This document shows positions 8,308-15,996 of a DNA stretch of 64,000 nucleotides, in pieces. Made by a program: the position numbers and the translations under genes. Source of the stretch: Faecalicatena sp. Marseille-Q4148 (GTDB lineage: Bacteria > Bacillota > Clostridia > Lachnospirales > Lachnospiraceae); the NCBI GenBank assembly GCA_018228665.1, contig CP073692.1, forward strand, positions 62,001 through 126,000. Reading direction: 5' to 3'. Positions within the stretch are counted from its first letter, which is position 1. Every line of letters starts with the position of its first letter. The notes under the pieces were generated by a model, which was given only the letters and a program-made list of their open reading frames with translations, made no database searches and was not told the DNA's origin.

Positions 8308-9498
8308 TTAAGAAAAATATCTTTTTGCCAGTTCTTTAAACTTTGGCAGCGCATTGACGATTGTTTCATAAGCAACACAATAGGCAATACGAACATATCC
8401 GGGACAGCCAAAGGAAGTTCCCGGCACGACTAGAATATTATATTCTTTTGCAGCGCTGCAGAATTCTGCTTCATTTTCCGTTGGTGTTTTCATAAACAGA
8501 TAAAAAGCCCCCTGAGGTTTCACACATGAGAATCCACAATCCATCAAACCTTGATAGAGTGTTTCGCGATTCCGATTGTAATAAGAAATATCTGTTTTTT
8601 CATTCAGACAGCGTTCTACAAGTTTTTGCTGCAATGTTGGTGCATTTACAAATCCAAGAATACGATTGGCTACATTTGCCGCTGCATTTACTTTTTCGCT
8701 GTCAGTTACTTCATCCGGGATGACGAGATAACCAATCCGTTCTCCGGGAAGGGAAAGGGATTTACTATAAGAATAGCAGACAATGGTATTATTGTAATAA
8801 GCGGTCAGATATGGGACGTCCACACCATCATACGCCAGTTCACGATAAGGTTCATCGGAAATCAAATAAATTTCATGTCCATATGCCTGTTGCTTTTGTT
8901 CCAGGATGGCAGCAAGTTTTTTTATTGTCTCCTCAGAATACACAACTCCTGTAGGATTGTTCGGTGTGTTCACGATGACTGCCTTTGTGCGCGGTGTGAC
9001 TTTTGCCTCAAATTCATTAAGTTTTGGTTGGAAAGTTTCAGTATCCGGTGAAATTTCTATGATTGTACCGTCAAAATTATTCACATAACTTCTGTATTCT
9101 CCGAAATAAGGAGCAAATACAATGACTTCATCTCCCGGATTTAAAAGAACTTTCAAAGCTACATTCAGACCTCCGGCGGCGCCTACGGTCATTGTTATAT
9201 TTTTCTCTTTGAATGCAGTGCCAAATCGTTGATTTAATGAATCGGCGACAGCCTGTCGTACACTGCTGTAACCGGCATTGCTGTTTGTGTATCCATGCAA
9301 AAGGAGAGGATCTTCTTCAGTAACAATGTCGATGACAGCCTGTTTCACTGTTTCAGGAGCCGGGACATTCGGGTTGCCCAAACTGAAATCATATACATTT
9401 TCCGGTCCGCAGAGTTTTGCGAGCCGATTACCTTCTTCAAACATTGCCCGGATTGCTGAGCTATTTGCTACCATATGTTCCATTTTTTTTGATATCAT
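8308..9498 (-). CDS. Pyridoxal-phosphate aminotransferase, class I/II
   Basis: 396-residue fold-type I PLP enzyme resembling aspartate/aromatic aminotransferases. Visible features are the substrate-loop region FSLGNPNVPAP, the NTPNNPTGVVY motif, the SDEPYREL aspartate that binds the pyridine nitrogen, and the Schiff-base lysine in SYSKSLSLPGERIG. I chose ATG 9498, which follows TTGGAGG by 8 nt; an earlier in-frame ATG lies upstream of the predicted -35 box. The amino donor and keto acid cannot be assigned. It has its own sigma-A promoter. Confidence 0.88.
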   Translation of the reverse strand: MISKKMEHMVANSSAIRAMFEEGNRLAKLCGPENVYDFSLGNPNVPAPETVKQAVIDIVTEEDPLLLHGYTNSNAGYSSVRQAVADSLNQRFGTAFKEKNITMTVGAAGGLNVALKVLLNPGDEVIVFAPYFGEYRSYVNNFDGTIIEISPDTETFQPKLNEFEAKVTPRTKAVIVNTPNNPTGVVYSEETIKKLAAILEQKQQAYGHEIYLISDEPYRELAYDGVDVPYLTAYYNNTIVCYSYSKSLSLPGERIGYLVIPDEVTDSEKVNAAANVANRILGFVNAPTLQQKLVERCLNEKTDISYYNRNRETLYQGLMDCGFSCVKPQGAFYLFMKTPTENEAEFCSAAKEYNILVVPGTSFGCPGYVRIAYCVAYETIVNALPKFKELAKRYFS

Positions 9499-9523
9499 TT
9501 CTGTATCCTCCAATTCGTATTGT

Positions 9524-9552
9524 ATTATAGCATCGTTCAACTCTTTCGACAA
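9524..9552 (-). promoter_or_regulatory. Sigma-A promoter of the aminotransferase gene
   Basis: Minus strand TTGTCG (9547-9552), 17-bp spacer, TATAAT (9524-9529), with an extended -10 TGC directly before it. The -10 box is 25 bp from the start codon. Confidence 0.65.
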
Positions 9553-9689
9553 TCTGAAACTTATTTATCTTTTTAGGATTATTTTGTGAATTTTTTCTTT
9601 GCAGACATAATGAATGGAGGCTATAAAGACAGATAAAATAGCATAAAAATAATAATTAACAGAAAAATAAAAAATATTTTAAAAAATGC

Positions 9690-9718
9690 TTGACAAATAC
9701 AATGTCTAATGATAATAT
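9690..9718 (+). promoter_or_regulatory. Strong sigma-A promoter facing a gene-free A+T-rich tract
   Basis: TTGACA (9690-9695), exactly 17 bp, TAATAT (9713-9718). Transcription would start near 9725. No open reading frame of note follows for 600 bp. Confidence 0.75.
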
Positions 9719-9749
9719 AAAGATACAAAATAACAAGGAGATAAAAAAC

Positions 9750-10060
9750 AAATTTAAAACTTAAATTTATAAAATAATTCATATAAATTTAAAGATTAAA
9801 TTTAAAAGATTATTTTATAAGAAGCAATTTAAAGTTGAATTTATAAAGTAAGATAGATTAAGAAAAGTCTAAAATTGAGGTAATAATTTATCGGAACTGC
9901 GCTGGACGGTAGGTAAATTAATAGATTTAGAACTTAAAATCTACAGAATAAATAAAGAATTTGAATTGAGACTTATAAAATAAAAAGACAGTTTAAAAAT
10001 AGAATTTATAAAATTATCTCTATAAGTTTAAAAGTTAAATTTTAAGATTGGAATCTTCTA
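9750..10060 (+). repeat. Degenerate A+T-rich repeat units
   Basis: At least six imperfect units of about 30-37 bp begin near 9751, 9786, 9827, 9958, 9990 and 10025. The shared core is A(A/G)TTTAAA, then a short variable part, then AATTTATAAAAT or a close relative. Most units are partly palindromic. They are interrupted at about 9860-9950 by unrelated sequence. Confidence 0.55.
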
Positions 10061-10082
10061 ATTATTTTGAAAATGTTCAATA

Positions 10083-10199
10083 GGAGGTACAGACCACCGA
10101 GAAGTTTAATTTGAACTCGAATTTTAAGAAAGAGAGGTACGGTCCAACAAAAACTTAAGCGAACATTCATAATTTTATGAAAGGAAGGTACAGACCACC
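10083..10199 (+). repeat. Three copies of a GGTAC-containing motif, about 50 bp apart
   Basis: GGTAC begins at 10086, 10136 and 10187. Copies one and three continue AGACCACC, and copy two continues GGTCCAAC. Each is preceded by a purine run similar to a ribosome site (AGGAGGT, AGAGAGGT, AAGGAAGGT), but no start codon follows at usable distance. Confidence 0.6.
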
Positions 10200-10261
10200 A
10201 GAAATGTAATATTATTTATAATCATTAACATTTAAAATGGTTGTAAGAAGAGGTAAAAAGA

Positions 10262-10282
10262 ATGATTGAAGAATCAAATTAA
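10262..10282 (+). CDS. Possible six-codon peptide MIEESN
   Basis: ATG 10262 has AAGAGGT seven bases upstream and a TAA after six codons, three bases before the terminator stem. Only the placement of the ribosome site supports it. It may be chance in A+T-rich DNA. Confidence 0.15.
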   Translation: MIEESN

Positions 10283-10285
10283 AAG

Positions 10286-10326
10286 TGGGTATCAATTAAT
10301 AAATGATTAGTTGGTATCCATTTTTA
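10286..10326 (+). terminator. Intrinsic terminator of the candidate RNA
   Basis: A 15-bp stem with three wobble pairs (10286-10300 with 10306-10320, arm TGGGTATCAA) around a 5-nt loop, followed by five T and further T-rich sequence. Confidence 0.8.
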
Positions 10327-10360
10327 TGTATTTCTTTTGAGAAAAATGTAGCTTTTTTGA

Positions 10361-10384
10361 CGAATTGTGCTATAATACAATTCG
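10361..10384. promoter_or_regulatory. Extended -10 promoter inside a perfect inverted repeat (DUF6465 gene)
   Basis: Arms CGAATTGT (10361-10368) and ACAATTCG (10377-10384) flank eight bases that contain TATAAT (10371-10376), and TGC precedes it as an extended -10. A protein bound to this dyad would cover the -10 box, so it is a likely repressor site. No good -35 is seen at 17 bp. Confidence 0.55.
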
Positions 10385-10429
10385 TATTAAAATATGAACA
10401 GTAAACTATGTAGGCTAGGGGGTATTAAG

Positions 10430-10846
10430 ATGGCTACAAGAAGAGCAATGAAAAAACAGGAAAAGAAAAACGCAGGTATGACAGATAGAAATGAGACAGC
10501 AGTAAAAGAGGAGAAAATTGTGGAAGAGGCAGTTGCAGAAGAAGTGAAAGCAGAAGCAACTGAAGAACCAAAAGAAGAAACGAAAGCGGCAGAAGCGAAA
10601 AAAGAACCTGCAAAAAGAGGACGTAAACCGGGTTCTACAAAGAAAGAAATTAAAACAAGAATTATGATTCAGCACCAGGGAAAAGAAATTGATTCAAAAG
10701 ACCTGATCGCAGCTGTAAAAAAAGAATGGACAAAAGGTAAAAATAAGATCGGCGATATGAAGTCAATGGATTTATATGTTAAGCCTGAAGATGGTGCGGC
10801 TTATTATGTAATCAATGGAGATGTTACAGGTAAAGTAGAGTTTTAA
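10430..10846 (+). CDS. DUF6465 family protein with AT-hook-like motif
   Basis: 138-residue protein found in Lachnospiraceae. The first 60 residues are charged and low-complexity (alternating K and E, probably disordered). RGRKPG at residues 63-68 resembles an AT-hook. A folded C-terminal domain of about 65 residues starts at IKTRIMIQHQGKEID and is the DUF6465 signature; similarity to a beta-rich phage or nucleoid domain is conceivable but not shown. I chose ATG 10430 because AGGGGGT lies 6 nt upstream. Its neighbour upstream is the A+T-rich tract. Function is unknown. Confidence 0.7.
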   Translation: MATRRAMKKQEKKNAGMTDRNETAVKEEKIVEEAVAEEVKAEATEEPKEETKAAEAKKEPAKRGRKPGSTKKEIKTRIMIQHQGKEIDSKDLIAAVKKEWTKGKNKIGDMKSMDLYVKPEDGAAYYVINGDVTGKVEF

Positions 10847-10866
10847 GAAGATCAGGGGACACATAT

Positions 10867-11556
10867 ATGGAACTAATGAATTTATTAACGGAACTGACAG
10901 ACAGTGTAGCTTCGTATGTGTCAGGAAATGAAATGACAATTTCGATTGCAGTCATTGTGCTGGCAGCGCTGACTTGCTTTTTCGGAGTTAAAATCTTTCG
11001 CATCTGGATGGCAGTGATTGGATTTTTTGCAGGATTTATAATTGGTTTCTATATTCCGGTAAATGCACTGCAGCTTAGCATAGGAGTCGGATTAATTGCA
11101 GGTCTGATTTTGGGAATCGTGCTGGCGATTGTATCTGCAAAGATTTATATTGTCAGCGTAATGTTTGCCAGCTGGCTCTTCAGTGTGTCGGCGCTTTTGG
11201 CAATCTTACAGCCTAAGACATGGTTGTGGATGCTTGTCTGTGCGGGAATCGGAGTTATCCCGGCGATAATCAGTCTGAAATTTGCAGAGCCGATGGTTAT
11301 CATTGCAACGGGGCTGTTCGGAGGCATTACAGCTGCTGCAAAAGGAGCTGAACTGCTTGGATTTTCAGAGCAGATCATTGTTTGGATTGTCGGTCTGGTA
11401 GCTGCATGTTTTGGAATCATGGTGCAGTTTATTCTGGAAGGAAGAAAACAGGGTAAAAAAGAAGTTGCAGCGGCAAAGCATATCCGGTCAGAGAAATCTA
11501 TTGAGAATGAAATTGAGGCAGCTCGTTCGCTGTTTTCAGATGACGAAGAAGAGTAG
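10867..11556 (+). CDS. TM198/DUF4203-like multipass membrane protein
   Basis: 229 residues with about seven hydrophobic helices rich in Gly and Ala (SIAVIVLAALTCFFGVKIF, then GFFAGFIIGFYI). This pattern matches DUF4203/TMEM198-like proteins. The last 40 residues are hydrophilic and acidic (RSEKSIENEIEAARSLFSDD) and probably cytoplasmic. It follows the DUF6465 gene after 20 bp and likely shares its transcript. A strong terminator comes after it. Function is unknown. Confidence 0.6.
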   Translation: MELMNLLTELTDSVASYVSGNEMTISIAVIVLAALTCFFGVKIFRIWMAVIGFFAGFIIGFYIPVNALQLSIGVGLIAGLILGIVLAIVSAKIYIVSVMFASWLFSVSALLAILQPKTWLWMLVCAGIGVIPAIISLKFAEPMVIIATGLFGGITAAAKGAELLGFSEQIIVWIVGLVAACFGIMVQFILEGRKQGKKEVAAAKHIRSEKSIENEIEAARSLFSDDEEE

Positions 11557-11572
11557 GGAAAAACTTTATGAT

Positions 11573-11633
11573 AAAACAGTACTGGTCGAAGGAGAGACAT
11601 TGATATCCTCCTTTGAAAAGTACTGTTTTTTGT
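11573..11633 (+). terminator. Intrinsic terminator
   Basis: Outer stem AAAACAGTACT (11573-11583) with AGTACTGTTTT (11619-11629), an inner helix GAAGGAG with CTCCTTT, and a T run after it. Confidence 0.8.
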
Positions 11634-11663
11634 TTAGAAAGCAGGAGAAAACGTATCAAGAGA

Positions 11664-11692
11664 TTGCGATTGGGGGATAAAAAGAGTATAAT
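11664..11692 (+). promoter_or_regulatory. Sigma-A promoter of the PHP operon
   Basis: TTGCGA (11664-11669), 17 bp, TATAAT (11687-11692), 33 bp before the PHP gene. Confidence 0.6.
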
Positions 11693-11725
11693 TAAGAAAA
11701 GTGTAACGGTAAAGGGGGCTTACTC

Positions 11726-12562
11726 TTGAAGATCGATATGCATTGTCATGTAAAAGAAGGCTCGGTAGACAGCAGGGTTAGTCTGGAAGAATATATTCAG
11801 ATACTGAAGGAAAAAGGATTTCAGGGGATGGTGGTAACAGATCACAATACTTACAACGGTTATCGTCAGTGGAAATATGTTCTGAAAGAAAAATACCAGG
11901 ATGATTTTGTTGTTCTGAAGGGAATTGAATATGATACGAGGGATGCCGGACATATCCTTGTGATTATGCCGGAAGGTGTAAGGATGCGCCTGCTGGAGCT
12001 TCGAGGACTTCCGGTGGCGGCGCTGATTGACTTTGTGCACAGGCATGGAGGGATTCTCGGACCGGCACATCCTTGTGGAGAAAAGTATCTCAGCTACGCA
12101 CATACAAAGGGATATTATAATGCACCGGAGTATGCGAAACGATTTGACTTTTTTGAAGTGTTCAACGCCTGTGAATCCCCGGAATCTAACGAAGGGGCAA
12201 TGAAACTGGCTATGAAGTATCAAAAGCCGGGAGTGGGCGGCAGTGATGCTCATCGTCCGGATTGTGTAGGGATGGCGTATACAGAACTTCCGGAGCCGGT
12301 CACATGTGAGACAGAGCTGATCGCACTGATCCGTAAGAAAGAGAATATTAAGGCGGGCGGTTCTAACTATAATAAGACAACGAAAGAGAAAATGGGCAAA
12401 GCGAATAAGCTTCTTGTATATTCTTTCTGGTTTTATAATATGGGAGGAACAATTTTGCGCCATTATAAACGAAATAAGAAAAATCGTCTGGAGAATCCAA
12501 TCGATCCGATTGATCCGATTGAAACGACTGTAGATATAAAAAAGCATGGCAGAATAGGCTAA
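11726..12562 (+). CDS. PHP domain metal-dependent phosphoesterase
   Basis: 278-residue enzyme of the PHP superfamily. The metal-binding HxH is in DMHCHVKEG at the N-terminus, followed by TDHNTYNG, the central GPAHPC, and SDAHRPDCVG near residue 180. Relatives hydrolyse phosphodiesters or phosphate monoesters. I chose TTG 11726 because AAAGGGGG lies 7 nt upstream; the next ATG (11738) is too far from it. The tail carries a small NPIDPIDPIDPIE repeat not seen in core PHP domains. It is first in a three-gene operon with DUF975 and an aldehyde dehydrogenase. Confidence 0.8.
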   Translation: MKIDMHCHVKEGSVDSRVSLEEYIQILKEKGFQGMVVTDHNTYNGYRQWKYVLKEKYQDDFVVLKGIEYDTRDAGHILVIMPEGVRMRLLELRGLPVAALIDFVHRHGGILGPAHPCGEKYLSYAHTKGYYNAPEYAKRFDFFEVFNACESPESNEGAMKLAMKYQKPGVGGSDAHRPDCVGMAYTELPEPVTCETELIALIRKKENIKAGGSNYNKTTKEKMGKANKLLVYSFWFYNMGGTILRHYKRNKKNRLENPIDPIDPIETTVDIKKHGRIG

Positions 12563-12587
12563 TACCGGAAAGGATACATTGGAAAAT

Positions 12588-13364
12588 ATGTGGTTAAGAG
12601 AAGAACTGAAGATACGCGGAAAAAATTGCTTCCTGAAAAATTATTTGACGACAGTCGCAGTCGGGGCAATTCTGCTGCTTTTGAATGGAGATTTGTTCAG
12701 GTTTCGTTTCGAGTTTGATATTGATACGGTAAGGGATATGATCTGGAATGGTTTTCATTCCATTGAGATGATGGGAATTACTGGATTATTCAGCATGTTG
12801 GTAAGTGGTCTTGTAAGTATGATCGGGCTGCTTGGGATTTTGTTTACAATTTTTGTGAAAAATATCCTTGAAGTTGGAGCAAAACGCATGTTTATGGAGA
12901 ACCGCGAACATAGGACGGGCGTTGGGACAATTTTGTACGGATTTCAGAGTAAAGGGTATGGAAATGTGGCGCTGACATTGTTTTTGCGTGACCTTTATAC
13001 AGCGCTTTGGACATTGTTGTTTATCATTCCGGGAATTGTAAAATCATATGAATACAGGATGGTACCATACATTCTGTCTGAGAATCCGGAGATGCCTCAT
13101 CAGAGAGCGTTTGAGATCAGCCGGCAGATGATGACAGGACAGAAGCTGGATACATTTATTCTTGATCTGTCTTTTATCGGATGGGCAATTCTCGGAGGAC
13201 TGACTTGCGGAATTGTTAAAATCTTTTATTTGAAGCCTTACTATGAGGAGACTTATGCAGAACTTTATGCAGTATTTCGCGCACATGCATTTTACACAGG
13301 TGCATTGACGTATACAGACCTGCCGGGGTATGGAGAAGCAGATGATGAGTATATCAGGAGCTAG
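12588..13364 (+). CDS. DUF975 family integral membrane protein
   Basis: 258 residues with about six hydrophobic segments, and the family start MWLREELKIRGKNCFLKNYL. DUF975 proteins are common in Firmicutes, have no proven role, and resemble glycerophosphodiester-phosphodiesterase membrane domains. ATG 12588 gives the usual N-terminus; a TTG three codons upstream (12579) sits too close to the AAAGGA site but cannot be excluded. It ends five bases before the aldehyde dehydrogenase start. Confidence 0.7.
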   Translation: MWLREELKIRGKNCFLKNYLTTVAVGAILLLLNGDLFRFRFEFDIDTVRDMIWNGFHSIEMMGITGLFSMLVSGLVSMIGLLGILFTIFVKNILEVGAKRMFMENREHRTGVGTILYGFQSKGYGNVALTLFLRDLYTALWTLLFIIPGIVKSYEYRMVPYILSENPEMPHQRAFEISRQMMTGQKLDTFILDLSFIGWAILGGLTCGIVKIFYLKPYYEETYAELYAVFRAHAFYTGALTYTDLPGYGEADDEYIRS

Positions 13365-13369
13365 AGAAT

Positions 13370-14740
13370 ATGACAGAGTATAGAACATTGCTAAGACGTC
13401 AGAGGGCGTACTATCAAAGCGGAAGAACGAGAAGCTATGGCAGTCGGATGAAAAGTCTTGACAGGATGTACCGTTGGATTGAAGTTCACGAGAAAGAGAT
13501 AGAAGAAGCGCTTCGGGCTGATCTTGGAAAGGCGGCTTTTGAAGCTTATGCAACAGAAATCGGTATCGTGAAAGAAGAAATCCGGTTTCATCAGAAACAT
13601 CTTCGCCGTTATATGAAGATTAAGAAAGTTAAGACACCGGTCACACAATTTCCGGCAAGCTCTTTTATCTATCCGGAACCGTATGGAGTGGTACTGATTA
13701 TGTCGCCGTGGAATTATCCGTTTCAGCTTACGATCGCGCCGCTGGCAGCAGCATTGGCGGCGGGAAATTGTGCAATTGTGAAACCGTCAGCCTATGCAGC
13801 CTGTACATCTGAACTTTTGAAGCAAATGATTGGAGAACTTTTTCCAAAGGCCTATGTCTGTGCTGTGACAGGAGGAAGAGCGGAGAATGAAATGCTGCTA
13901 GAGGAGAAATTTGACTATATTTTTTTCACGGGAAGCAGTTCTGTTGGAACTTATGTGATGGAAAAGGCAGCGCGCCATCTTACCCCGGTCAGTCTTGAAC
14001 TCGGAGGGAAGAGCCCGTGCATTGTTGATGAAAGTGCAGATATCCGTCTGGCGGCAAGGAGAATTGTTTGGGGAAAGTTTTTGAATGCAGGTCAGACCTG
14101 TGTGGCGCCGGATTATCTTCTTGTGCATCATAAAGTGAAAGACAGGCTTGTAAAGGCAATCTGCAGCGAGGTCAAAAGAGCTTATGGAGCAAACCCGTTG
14201 GAAAGTCCGGATTATCCGCATATTATCAACGAGAAACATTTCAATAGGTTGTGCGGTCTGCTGAGAGAAGGAAGATTGCTGACCGGCGGGGAAGTACGCG
14301 AAAAGACGTTACAGATTGCGCCTGCGCTTATGGATCAGGTTAGTTGGGATGCAGCGGTTATGCAGGAAGAGATTTTCGGACCGATTCTTCCAATCATAAC
14401 ATTTTATGATGTGAAAGAAGTGATCGACAGTGTGAGAAGCAGACCGAAACCGCTGGCGCTTTATCTCTTCACAAAGAAGAGAAGTGTTGAAAAAGAGATT
14501 TTGAAAAATCTTTCTTTCGGAGGAGGATGTATTAATGATACAGTGGTACATCTGGCGACAAGTCATCTTCCCTTCGGAGGAGTTGGAGAAAGCGGAATGG
14601 GTTCCTATCACGGTCAGGCAGGGTTTGATACATTTACGCATAAGAAAAGTATCATGAAGAAATCGCTTATAGTTGATGTTCCGGTACGCTATGCGCCGTA
14701 CAGAAAGAAACTTTGGATCGTAAAAAAACTGATGAGGTAA
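13370..14740 (+). CDS. Aldehyde dehydrogenase (ALDH3-like)
   Basis: 456-residue NAD(P)-dependent aldehyde dehydrogenase, the short form typical of class 3 and bacterial fatty-aldehyde enzymes. The motifs SPWNYPF, FTGSSSVGTYV (cofactor loop), VSLELGGKSP with the general-base Glu, and GQTCVAPDYLL with the catalytic Cys are all present. The end lacks a long membrane anchor. It follows the DUF975 gene after 5 bp and is last in the operon. The substrate is unknown; a role in lipid-derived aldehyde removal is inference from family. Confidence 0.88.
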   Translation: MTEYRTLLRRQRAYYQSGRTRSYGSRMKSLDRMYRWIEVHEKEIEEALRADLGKAAFEAYATEIGIVKEEIRFHQKHLRRYMKIKKVKTPVTQFPASSFIYPEPYGVVLIMSPWNYPFQLTIAPLAAALAAGNCAIVKPSAYAACTSELLKQMIGELFPKAYVCAVTGGRAENEMLLEEKFDYIFFTGSSSVGTYVMEKAARHLTPVSLELGGKSPCIVDESADIRLAARRIVWGKFLNAGQTCVAPDYLLVHHKVKDRLVKAICSEVKRAYGANPLESPDYPHIINEKHFNRLCGLLREGRLLTGGEVREKTLQIAPALMDQVSWDAAVMQEEIFGPILPIITFYDVKEVIDSVRSRPKPLALYLFTKKRSVEKEILKNLSFGGGCINDTVVHLATSHLPFGGVGESGMGSYHGQAGFDTFTHKKSIMKKSLIVDVPVRYAPYRKKLWIVKKLMR

Positions 14741-14762
14741 GTCAGTAGAATTTATTATAAGC

Positions 14763-14795
14763 AAAAAGGATATGTCAGATTGGCATATCCTTTTT
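14763..14795. terminator. Bidirectional terminator
   Basis: A perfect 12-bp stem (AAAAAGGATATG with CATATCCTTTTT) and a 9-nt loop, with A and T tracts on both sides. It separates the aldehyde dehydrogenase gene from the convergent CmpB-like gene. Confidence 0.85.
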
Positions 14796-14832
14796 GGGTC
14801 GTGTGATTTTGTATGTACGATTCTGTGTAAAG

Positions 14833-15741
14833 TTATTTATGCAAAGATCTCAGATAGTCCTGAAGATCTTTCAGAGCATTGGAATAGCGGGAAGAATGCA
14901 TATGTGGAAAGGCTTTTACAATACGTTTGTGGAGTTTACTGGAGTGATTGCGCAAATCCCGGTAGTGTTCCAGCAGTTCTTCCATATGTGCTCTAATATC
15001 TTCAGAAAGCTCGTCTTTGCGCCCCCTGATATCTTCAGAAAGCTCTTCTCTGCGCTCCCTGATATCTTCAGAGAAATCCTCCCGGCGTTCCTGGAGCTGC
15101 TGTACCAGTTCATCAAAGTGTTTTTTGTAGTCATCTTTGAACTCCAGTGTTCCCATCACATTTTTGTAAATATTTTCGCCGAGTCGGTCGGAAATGGAAT
15201 GAAGTTCCCCGGCAATCTGTTCCATGCGCTCAAGACGTTTGTTCATCTTGAAGATACCGGAAGCGGTTACATAAGTGTCGATTAGAATCGTAATTCCGAA
15301 AACGGCGATGAGAATCCAGCCGAGTGTGTGCGGCAGGAAACGGATCCCTGCTGCGACAAGCGGATGAAATACTTTGACGATAAATACGCAGGCAACACCC
15401 CAGATTAATGAAAACAGCAGGCAGACATAGCCATTGAGATTAAGGGGCATATTGGAATAGTCCCACCAGCGGCTGTGGAATAGTTTCTCAAGAAGAAATC
15501 CGGTCAGCCATTCCAGAGCAGTAACGACAATTGTTGAAACAAGATAAAGAAGAAACAGGTTATCTTGAAACGGTGTCAGGAACAAGATGACGGTGCTGAC
15601 GCCAAAACCGTAAATCGGACAGATAGGGCCATTTAGAAAGCCGCGGTTTACGAAATGATGTTCTTTAAAGGCGGCAAAGGCAACTTCGGTGCACCAGCCA
15701 AGAAATCCGTAAATAAAAAAGTTTAAAAGATAATGATACAC
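14833..15741 (-). CDS. CmpB-like putative ABC transporter permease with coiled-coil tail
   Basis: 302-residue protein. The first 165 residues hold five or so membrane helices and match the family annotated as putative ABC-transporter type IV (CmpB), starting FFIYGFLGWCTEVAF. The tail is a long charged helix. Within it, an 11-residue unit repeats at least three times (RREDFSEDIRE, RREELSEDIRG, RKDELSEDIRA), a hendecad pattern expected for a coiled coil. No ATPase partner is nearby, so true transport function is doubtful. The gene stands alone on this strand. Confidence 0.65.
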   Translation of the reverse strand: MYHYLLNFFIYGFLGWCTEVAFAAFKEHHFVNRGFLNGPICPIYGFGVSTVILFLTPFQDNLFLLYLVSTIVVTALEWLTGFLLEKLFHSRWWDYSNMPLNLNGYVCLLFSLIWGVACVFIVKVFHPLVAAGIRFLPHTLGWILIAVFGITILIDTYVTASGIFKMNKRLERMEQIAGELHSISDRLGENIYKNVMGTLEFKDDYKKHFDELVQQLQERREDFSEDIRERREELSEDIRGRKDELSEDIRAHMEELLEHYRDLRNHSSKLHKRIVKAFPHMHSSRYSNALKDLQDYLRSLHK

Positions 15742-15932
15742 GATAAATTCCGTCCTTTCTGGTAAGTTTGTATTATGTTGATATATTATAAGCGGAAATA
15801 AGAACTCTGTAAATAAAAAACTAACTTTTTACAGGAGATTTGCTGATAAAACAGAAAGAGAATATAACAGTAAATAAATTGATTTTTTTTAATCTCTTTT
15901 AACTGCTTTCTTATCCAGTTGCAGTGGAGTTC

Positions 15933-15962
15933 TTGCGCCAATTTTGGCGTATATGCTAGAAT
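15933..15962 (+). promoter_or_regulatory. Promoter with inverted repeat upstream of leuC
   Basis: TTGCGC (15933-15938) and TAGAAT (15957-15962) are 18 bp apart. The dyad CGCCAA-TT-TTGGCG at 15936-15949 overlaps the -35 box and spacer, a position suited to a repressor. The rest of the 255-bp gap holds only A+T-rich sequence. Confidence 0.5.
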
Positions 15963-15996
15963 AACCACCATAGTAAGATAAGGGAGGATACTGATT

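Larger units (their letters stand above)
9725..10326 (+). ncRNA. Candidate large non-coding RNA (about 600 nt), unrecognised
   Basis: The tract from 9553 to 10429 holds no credible gene. Inside it, a consensus promoter (9690-9718) and a strong intrinsic terminator (10286-10326) delimit a transcript of about 600 nt. It is extremely A+T-rich. The first two thirds carry degenerate units built on ATTTAAA followed by AATTTATAAA, which are self-complementary and would form A/U hairpins. A short island of higher G+C lies at 9893-9912. The last third has three copies of GGTAC-rG-nCC about 50 nt apart. The size is close to large RNAs such as ROOL or GOLLD, but I recognise none of their sequence, so identity is open. 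Confidence 0.5.

Noticed and set aside
8551..9051. Open frame of 166 codons on the plus strand opposite the aminotransferase
   Set aside because: No ribosome site or family similarity; it is the antisense shadow of a well-supported gene.
9735..9780. AAGGAG as the ribosome site of a gene after the 9690 promoter
   Set aside because: No ATG, GTG or TTG with a usable frame follows; all frames close within a few codons.
10083..10199. CRISPR-like array
   Set aside because: Only three imperfect short copies, no full-length identical repeats and no cas genes.
14965..15090. 33-bp repeats as a non-coding repeat array
   Set aside because: They lie in frame in a coding region and encode an 11-residue coiled-coil repeat.
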